Assembly (NCBI RefSeq): GCF_050947335.1
Contig: NC_134993.1
Coordinates: 10,044,001-10,108,000, forward strand
Source of the DNA: Megachile rotundata
Lineage: Eukaryota; Arthropoda; Insecta; Hymenoptera; Megachilidae
Direction: 5' to 3'
Length of the DNA stretch: 64,000 nucleotides
The position numbers and the translations under genes were made by a program. The first letter of the stretch is position 1. Each line of letters begins with the position of its first letter. Below the pieces are notes generated by a model. The model saw only the letters and a list, made by a program, of their open reading frames with translations. It did no database searches and was not told where the DNA came from. This document shows positions 1 to 9,000 of this stretch, piece after piece.

Positions 1-61
1 GCCATTAACGAGAAAGGAGACAGTGGTTTTCTGCCAGACGTTGTCAAGGTCCAAACGTTAC
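1..61 (+). CDS. sns: sns exon tail: end of last extracellular domain
   Basis: Reading from base 1 in frame gives AINEKGDSGFLPDVVKVQTL plus one base, followed by the donor GTAAGT at 62. The pattern N-x-x-G-D-S then PDVVKVQT is typical of the final strand of a fibronectin-III domain just before a membrane segment. The exon continues upstream of the window. It ends in phase 1, which matches both membrane exons downstream. Confidence 0.7.
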
Positions 62-3000
62 GTAAGTCCTGCGAATTATTTCTTTGAGACGGTTCTAACG
101 ATGCTGTGTGCTACTAGCTTTTAAATTGAGTCATCATTTTATTTAGCTGCTATTAGGACATTTTTGAGTAATTAGAGTATAGTTTGAATTTACTAACCAT
201 TTAATATGGGTATGACCAAGTATATTGGATGTTGATATATTAGGAGATGCGTTTTATTATAACTTTTCAAATTTCGAGATTCAAAATTTACAATTCTGTA
301 AAATGTCAAGTTTCTTAATTTCCAACCCCATAAATTCCCAGATTCAAAAATTGACAATTCTGTAAAATGTTAAGTTTCTTAATTTCCAACCCCATAAATT
401 CCCAGATTCTTAAATTCCCAAATCTCTAAGTTCCAAGATTTCGAAAATGTCAAATTACTAAATCCACAAATCCCTAAATTCTTAAATCCCTAAATCCCCA
501 AATTCCCAACTTTCCACATCCATAAATCCCCAAATCCCTAAAATACCAAATTCCACGCTCCCAAAATCCCTAAATCCCCAAATTCCCAATTTTCCACATC
601 CATAAATCCCCAAATCCCTAAAATACCAAATTCCACGCTCCCCAAATCCCTAAAATACCAAATTCCACGCTCCCAAAATCCCTAAATCCCCAAATTCCCA
701 ACTTTCCACATCCATAAATCCGCAAATCCCTAAAATTCCAAATTCCACACTCCCAAAATCCCTAAATCCCCAAATTCCCAACTTTCCACATCCATAAATC
801 CCCAAATCCCTAAAATACCAAATTCCACGCTCCCAAAATCCCTAAATCCCCAAATTCCCAACTTTCCATATCCATAAATCCACAAATCCCTAAAATACCA
901 AATTCCACGCTCCCAAAATCCCTAAATCCCCAAATTCCCAACTTTCCACATCCATAAATCCCCAAATCCCTAAAATACCAAATTCCACGCTCCCAAAATC
1001 CCTAAATCCCCAAATTCCCAACTTTCCACATCCATAAATCCGCAAATCCCTAAAATTCCAAATTCCACACTCCCAAAATCCCTAAATCCCCAAATTCCCA
1101 ACTTTCCACATCCATAAATCCCCAAATCCCTAAAATACCAAATTCCACGCTCCCAAAATCCCTAAATCCCCAAATTCCCAACTTTCCATATCCATAAATC
1201 CACAAATCCCTAAAATACCAAATTCCACGCTCCCAAAATCCCTAAATCCCCAAATTCCCAACTTTCCACATCCATAAATCCCCAAATCCCTAAAATACCA
1301 AATTCCACGCTCCCAAAATCCCTAAATCCCCAAATTCCCAACTTTCCACATCCATAAATCCGCAAATCCCTAAAATTCCAAATTCCACACTCCCAAAATC
1401 CCTAAATCCCCAAATTCCCAACTTTCCACATCCATACATTTCCAAATCCCTAAAATACCAAATTCCACGCTCCCAAAATCCCTAAATCCCCAAATTCCCA
1501 ATTTTCCACATCCATAAATTTCCAAATCCCTAAAATTCCAAATTCCACGCTCCCAAAATCCCCAAATTCCCATCTTTCCACATCCATAAATCCCCAAATC
1601 CCTAAAATACCAAATTCCACGCTCCCAAAATCCTTAAATCCCCAAATTCCCAACTTTCCATATCCATAAATTTCCAAATCCCTAAAATACCAAATTCCAC
1701 AATTCTAAAATCCCTAAATCCCCAAATTCCCAAATTTCCATCTACATTTTTTAACTTTTTAATTTCTTTTAATGGCGTTCAATAGCGCGCCACCTGGCGG
1801 ATCATTTGCGAACTACAAATTGGCGGGAAAACACTTGGTCACACCATATTTACAGTAAATCCTAGTTATTTTAAGTATTTCACTAGATGTTATTCATTCA
1901 ATTAACGTCATCCATGATTATTAAAAATTATTCAACAGTCAAAGTATATTCATAACAAATTAAATAATTTATTCACTAAAGAATAACCATATTAGATCGA
2001 TTTACAGCAACCTAACATAACCTAACGTACTTTGAACTGTAGTCAATTTTGAAATAATCCAATTTTGAGTGTAGTTAATTTTAGAACTAGTTCTAGTTGT
2101 TATTTTAGTTACCAGCTTGTAGAAGGCTTATTTATTTTCAGTAACACTTCTGAAGCATATCTGAACATTAAAATTTTCAACTGCAATATTTCATATTGTA
2201 AACTTCAAACGGAGATTTATTAAGATCAATATAGAATTAATTAAGTAACTGTTGAATTAAATTTGATGCGTTCAATTGCTACTCGTTGAAATATTTGTCT
2301 GATTAAATTAATCTCGAACTTCGCAAAGTAATGATTGAAACTTGTTTACGTTTAAAAAGTATAATTAATTGCCTGCCAGATATGCTTCATAAACTCATTA
2401 GTAAAGTAAAAAGATCTTAATTACAGCTTTCTATGTTATCAAACATCCGCATTCCGCATTACATTGATTCTGCATCGATTTTGCGCTTGATCATTGCATT
2501 GCGGTATCCATTTCATCAGAAATTTAATTTCATAAAGGATTTTTACTAAAATGTTTTAACTTTTTGCGGTTCGTTTCAATTTGTTGATGGATCTATTTGT
2601 TTGTGTACGTCGATATTGCACTTCGAAATATAAATTAATTAAAAAATTTTAAGATTAAAATTGTTAAAAGTTTAACAATAAATAGAATAATAAAGATTAT
2701 AAAATTTTATAATAATTTTAAATTAATGTTATTGAAATATTTTATATTTTATAATAAATTTAAATTAAAGTTATTAAAATATTTTATATTTTACAATAAT
2801 TTTGCATTAAAATTTAAAAAAAATTATAAAAAATTTTAAGATAAATTATTTATGATGGAATAGTTTGTTTTGTGATATTTTATCTTGTTCCGCAAAAAGT
2901 TAATGAAGCCATGAGACAAAACCAAGCGTGTCGAAGTACGGATTATCATAATCGCAAGTTATTGGAGACCATATCAAAATTTTATGAGCGAAAAGGATTA

Positions 3001-6000
3001 CTGATTATGAGCTTATACGTGATAATTAAATGAATGCGTAGATATAATTAACACATTCGCTGCTGCAAGAATATATTGACCGCTATTAAGTATTTTTGTG
3101 TAAAGTAAAATTTTTTTAAATTTTCAATTTTTAATTTTTAGAAATAAAATTTAAAAATGTTTTTAAATAAAACGAGACGGTTTTTTTATTTTCACTGAGA
3201 TTTTGGGGACTTTTTTACTGTTTTTGGTTTGTTGAAGTAATTAGGGTTTCAAGGTTTTAAATTTTCAAATTTTGTGGTTTAAAAATTTTGAGGTTTTCCA
3301 GGTTTTGAACTTTCAAATTTTTTGGTTTGAAAATTCTCTAGTTTTTAAATTTTCAAAATTTCTAGTTTAAAAATCCGTAAGTTGTCAAGCTTATAAATTT
3401 TTAAATTTTGTCGTTTGAAAATTCTCAAGTTTCCAAGCTTTCAAATTCTCAAATTTTCTATCTCAACGATAAACCTAAACCAAAACCTAACCTAAACCTA
3501 ACCTAGACTTAACCTAGACCTAACCTAAGCCTAACCTAGACCTGACCTAAGCCTAATGTAGACCTAACCTAGACCTAACTCCAACCTAACCTAAACGTAA
3601 CCTAAACCTAATCCAAATCTAAACCAAAACCTAACCTAAACCCAAACATATCCTAAACCTATACCTAACCTAAACCTAACCTAAACCTAACCTAGACTTA
3701 ACCTAGACCTAACCTAAGCCTAACCTAGACCTGACCTAAGCCTAATGTAGACCTAACCTCGACCTAACTCCAACCTAACCTAAACGTAACCTAAGCCTAA
3801 TCCAAATCCAAACCAAAACCTAACCTAAACCCAAACATATCCTAAACTTATACCTAATCTAAACCTAACCTAAACCTAAACCAAATCTAAACCTAGACCT
3901 ACCCTAAATCTAAACCTAACGTAAAAAAAAAGCTAACCCCAAAGAGTTAACTCTTTACCTAGAAAATAAAGTGCATAGCAGCGAATGCGTTAAGAAGAAA
4001 TCGATCATGCTAAATGTAACTAACATCGTAGAGTATCATTGCATGAATAACAATTCGGTGATGGGGCGTTGGCTTGGCTTACAGGGGAGGCACCACCTAC
4101 CGACGTGACATCCAGCGAGATTAATTCTTCCTACATCATCGTCATTATCATCACTGTTTCCGCCTCTGTATGCCTACTCATTGCTGCGCCCATTGTCTTT
4201 GCTACATTAAAATCGAAAAAGAAGGCTCAACGTTCCGGTAAATATAATCATCCATATGTATTCTCGTCTTTTCTGATTTATCCTGCAGGACCGAATAACG
4301 CGGAGAACCTGCCGGACGTTCTCTTGGAAAAGGGGGATTTTACAATGAATTATATCTATACGTTCGCAGCAACGTCCCTCATCTTTTTTATCATTAATAT
4401 CTTGGTCGTCGTGTTGTGGTACATTATGAGAAAGAGAAATAAATCTAGTAAGTTAATTCTATAAGGATTTATCGGGTTCTCGTTGCCGTGAAATATTTAC
4501 TATGCTAATGAAAATATATATATCTTGTCGGGTAGTTATTGATACTTTCAGGGAAAATGCTTAATCTACCTTTAGAGTCTGTGTTTTGATATATGTTCTA
4601 TGTTTTGATATAAGGGAATGTTTTTGGGGAATTTGAAAAATATTTGAAGAGAAATGTGACGGTAAAAAAGTTTAATAGTGTGAATAAAAATGATGTGAAA
4701 TTAAAAATTGTAAAAATTATTGAACCTGAAATTTTAGTAATTGTGATATTTTTGTATTTTGCTGTCTTTGTGCAGAAAGATATTTGATTAATACTACTTC
4801 AGTAAGTTAGTTAATAATAATTTTAATAATTATTGCATAATTTGTGCAATATAGAGAATTTATGCAGGATCATATTGTGTCGATTAAGCATTTTTTATTT
4901 CCCTTTCTGTGAGTATTAACTCTTGGACGGTGATAGGTACCTAACCCAACCGTTAATTAAATACAGACTAAAGTTTAAGAATTCAGGAACTTTTCAAGAT
5001 GATAAATTTTCTGTCTTCAAGTATTTTAATTAATTTTCAAGTTTTCAAACTCTTCAGTTTCTAAATATTTAAATTTCCTTGTAGGATATTTACGATATTA
5101 AGAGTATCCTTGCGTCCGCCATGTTTGTATTTTACGTCCGCCATGTTTGTTTCCTACTTCAGCGCCCTCTGAGCGTTTCTTACAAATTTAAGATCACCGT
5201 CCAAGAGTTAATACAGAGTTATTCCAAGAGGTCTAGTGTCAAAATACTCCTAGTATAATTTCTAAGACTCCATAAAGACTTAAGACTTGATGACTCCAAG
5301 GACTCCATAAGGACTTAAAACTTGATGACTCTAAAAACTCCATAAAGACTTAAGACTTGATGACTCTAAAGACTCCATAAAGACTTAAGACTTAACGACT
5401 CTAAAGACTCCACAAAGACTTAAGACTTAACGTCTCTAAATACTCCAACGATCCTTATCTTATGTACTGATTACAATACTTATCAATTTTCCTTATCAGA
5501 CATCCCAAAAATCCCCCTAAATAATACTGGGAGTATTCAACGCTCACATTAATAACACAAATTCCAAGAACACTATCTTTAACTCAGCTTATATTTCTGC
5601 ACAGGAATAAACAAATCGCAGACAGCAGATATGTACGCACCATCGACCGTCAACGGAGACACAATGACCGGCGAGTTAAGTTCGGTTTCGGATGAGAAGA
5701 GCGACGTTAACTTCGACACTAATGATTACGTGGTCAGTGCGATCAGTCAGTATGTTCTTAGTAACAAGTAATGCCGGAGGGTAGGTTTGAGTTCTATTAA
5801 CACATTTCTGTTTCATTCTACTTCCGTTTGAAACCCCTTCGCTTCTATTACTTTGTTTTAATTTATCCAAAGAAACGTTAGACCAGTTGACCCAAGAATT
5901 AGCGCGTAGGAGGCTGATGAACCCATGACTTGACCCAGGTTGGACTACTCCATTCAGAATAGAAAAATACCCACACTTTCGGCGGTATCGGTTACTATCG

Positions 6001-9000
6001 AGTCAAAGAACAAGTCGGCAAACGTTTCGAGTGGTCGAACGTCAGAACGTCACATTGGACTGTTCAAGGTGGCGTCCCTTAAACCTGGCTCAGCCTGCGC
6101 GCCAGGAACAGGGTTGTCTACAGTACAGACCGTAGTCAAGCCAGGAATTGGCGCGTGGGAGGCTGACCCAGGTGTTTGGTAAGACTACGGCCCTAATTGG
6201 TCAGAAGAGAAAAATTGACGCCTAGACTCACACGTATTTTCGGCGGTAGTATTGAATCTCACAGTCCCCAAGACAGAGCAAAATTGCTACTGACCTACTG
6301 ACTACTGAGTTGGACTACCTACTGACTACTGAGTAAGCCTACTTATGTACTACTGAGTGAGGCTACCTACTGACTACTGAGTAAGACTGCTTTGGGCCTT
6401 CTGATTGTCGGCAGTTGTACAAGTCGCCATTTTGTTCGCAGCCACCGCCATTTTGTTCGCGCCCGCCGCCATTTCGTGCGCAACGCTATTCAGATTTGTT
6501 GTTCGACTTACTCGGTTACGATTTAATGACATCGCCGTCGATGAGAACTTCGACGGCACTCGTTATCGAGCGGTCATTATTCTTGTTACCTAACCTAACC
6601 TAACCGATATGTCAAAATCACGGTGGGATAGGTGGAGCTTCCTTCACTCTGGGTCAACCTTCTACGCGCCAATTCTGGTTTAACACTCTCTTATCTCTTA
6701 TACTTCAGTGACAGAATTTCTGTTGTTTTTTTTTCATTTAGTTAGTAACGAATCCCTCTGGAGCTTGATCAGTAGTAACTTGGTATTCTTGTTCCTGTCG
6801 TTCGTGAATATCTTACTTCTTCCAAGACCCTACGGGGCAGGGCTTTCGGGGGTAGATTTATTGAAATGTGCACGTAGGGGAAGATTGGGATACTTCGTAC
6901 AGTTTTTTCAGAATTTTGCTTGACGATCTGTGTTGAATGCTTGTAGAGTATGTTTTGTTTTTGACGGTGGTACAGATTTGCGGTAAATGTTTGTGGACGA
7001 GCACGACAGGCTTCCCTGGGGATAATGGCGATACTCGTTTGTTTTGATGGATAATATCGGGGTATTTGAAGTTTAGTTTCCAAATTAGATACCTTCAAGT
7101 TTATGTATTTTCTAATTATTTAATTAGGTGAATTTATTAATTTCAAAGTTTTCGAGTCTAAAATTCTTTTAGGGGTTGAAGGTTTTGGATGATTAATTTT
7201 TCAAATTTTTAAGTGTTTAAGTTTTCGAAACTTTTGCGATTCAAACTGTGAAATTTGTGAATTTTCAAGTTTTCTTCAAGTTTACGAGTTTTCAGGTTTT
7301 CAAGCTTTCAAGTTTTCAAGTTTTCAGTTATTCAGTTATTCAATTATTTGATTATTCAAGTACTAAGGTATTCAAATATTCAAGTTTTCAATTATTCAGT
7401 TATTCAATTATTTAATTATTCGAGTACTGAAGTATTCAAGTATTCCTGTATTCAAGTACTCAAGTATTAAAGTACTCAAGTATTCAAGTACTTGAGTATT
7501 CAAGTACTCAAGCACTCAAGTATTAAAGTACTCAAGTATTAAAGTACTCAAGTATTCAAGTATTCAAGTATTCAATCACTCAAGTACTCAAGTATTCAAT
7601 TACTCAAGTACTCAAGTACTCAAATATTCTACAAAGTGCTTAAATTTTTGAACTGGCAAATTTTCAAATATACAAATTTTTGTATTCAGAAATTCAAAAA
7701 CTTAAAAATCACAAAAATTTCGAAATTATAAAATTATTTCAGTATTCAGTATTTAAACCAGTAACCTTCTCAAGCTTTCGAATTTTCAATATTAGATATT
7801 TATTAAATTACAAATATGAAAATTCAACAATATTTTAAATTGCATATTTGCCATGTTGAAAATACCATTTTTTTATTTTTGAAATTATTAATCACACAAA
7901 TGGAAAATCTTCTAATTTAACAATTTAATAACTCTTAATTTTCAGAACTAGAAATTTCAAAATTATCTCCCTATCTTTCAAATTTAATTTTCTCGTCATC
8001 CAGTGGAAGCCTACGTTGCCCACAGAACCAACTCCAAAAAAGACCCAAAATTACCTCATTGATGAACGCTGAAACTAACATTAAACGAGTAATAAACTAC
8101 CTATCAGAAATCTATTTCTCGTAGAAAGCTAATAAATCTTGGTCAATTTGAGTAGCTCAAACTTTCCTTGCACGTGACTTCTCAATAAACTTAAATATTT
8201 AATATCGAACCCAAATGTCCATCGACATCGAATCCCGGTCATTTAAAACACCTTCACATTTTACTCGCCCCCGCAAAAGTAGCAATCTTCCTCCGAATCT
8301 CTCGTAATGTATCAGGATGATATTGTTTTAACATAAACGTCGATACACGAACTGTCGCTTCGATGATGCATGTAAAACCGGCAACGTACGCGTGTACCTT
8401 CATACTGATACGCTACGAACGTTGGAAATACGAGACTCGTGAAATTACATTGTACGCGGTTCGATATACGTTGCATTAACGATTTTGATAGGCACGTTGC
8501 AGGTTTATCTGCTTGAGGTACTGTTGATTTAACAAAACGCTTTCTCTCTCTCTGTGTGTAACGCCAATAGGACGAGGGTAGGAAGACAGCGGCTAGCACG
8601 TATTTAATAGATCAAACTATGCAAGATTTTGGGAAAGGGAACATGGAAATGCAGGTACACCATCAGGGAACCCTTGGTCGTCGTGGCAACCACATACAAC
8701 CACCTATGAGCATGGACTCACCTCCGCAACGGACCACCGCCAGTGGAACGCTTTCTGGTACATCTTTTTGTAACGGTATTTATTATCATCAATTTTCAAT
8801 CAACCATTAGTCTTAGAAATTACCTGTGAACGCTACATGTGCATCGGTATGACATAACACATGTGAAACATCTGATCAGTACATCAAATCCTAGCGTTTC
8901 AGAAATTTGAGTTTGAAAGAAATTCATATGTGACACTCAGACAAGGAGCCATCATCCAGCTTTAACATCTGGCTAATAAGTTAGATAGGTGGTCAAACCC

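Noticed and set aside
1370..1677. Gly/Trp/Ile-rich open frames on the minus strand
   Set aside because: They are read-through of the 80-bp satellite. The period is not a multiple of three and there is no start or splice context.
470..1735. CRISPR-like regular spacing of repeats
   Set aside because: The units are contiguous with no unique spacers and the genome is eukaryotic. The same applies to the other tandem arrays.
3480..3925. True interstitial telomere from chromosome fusion
   Set aside because: The CCTAA words are degenerate, include a 189-bp duplication and lie inside a TTAA-flanked element, so a mobile origin is simpler.
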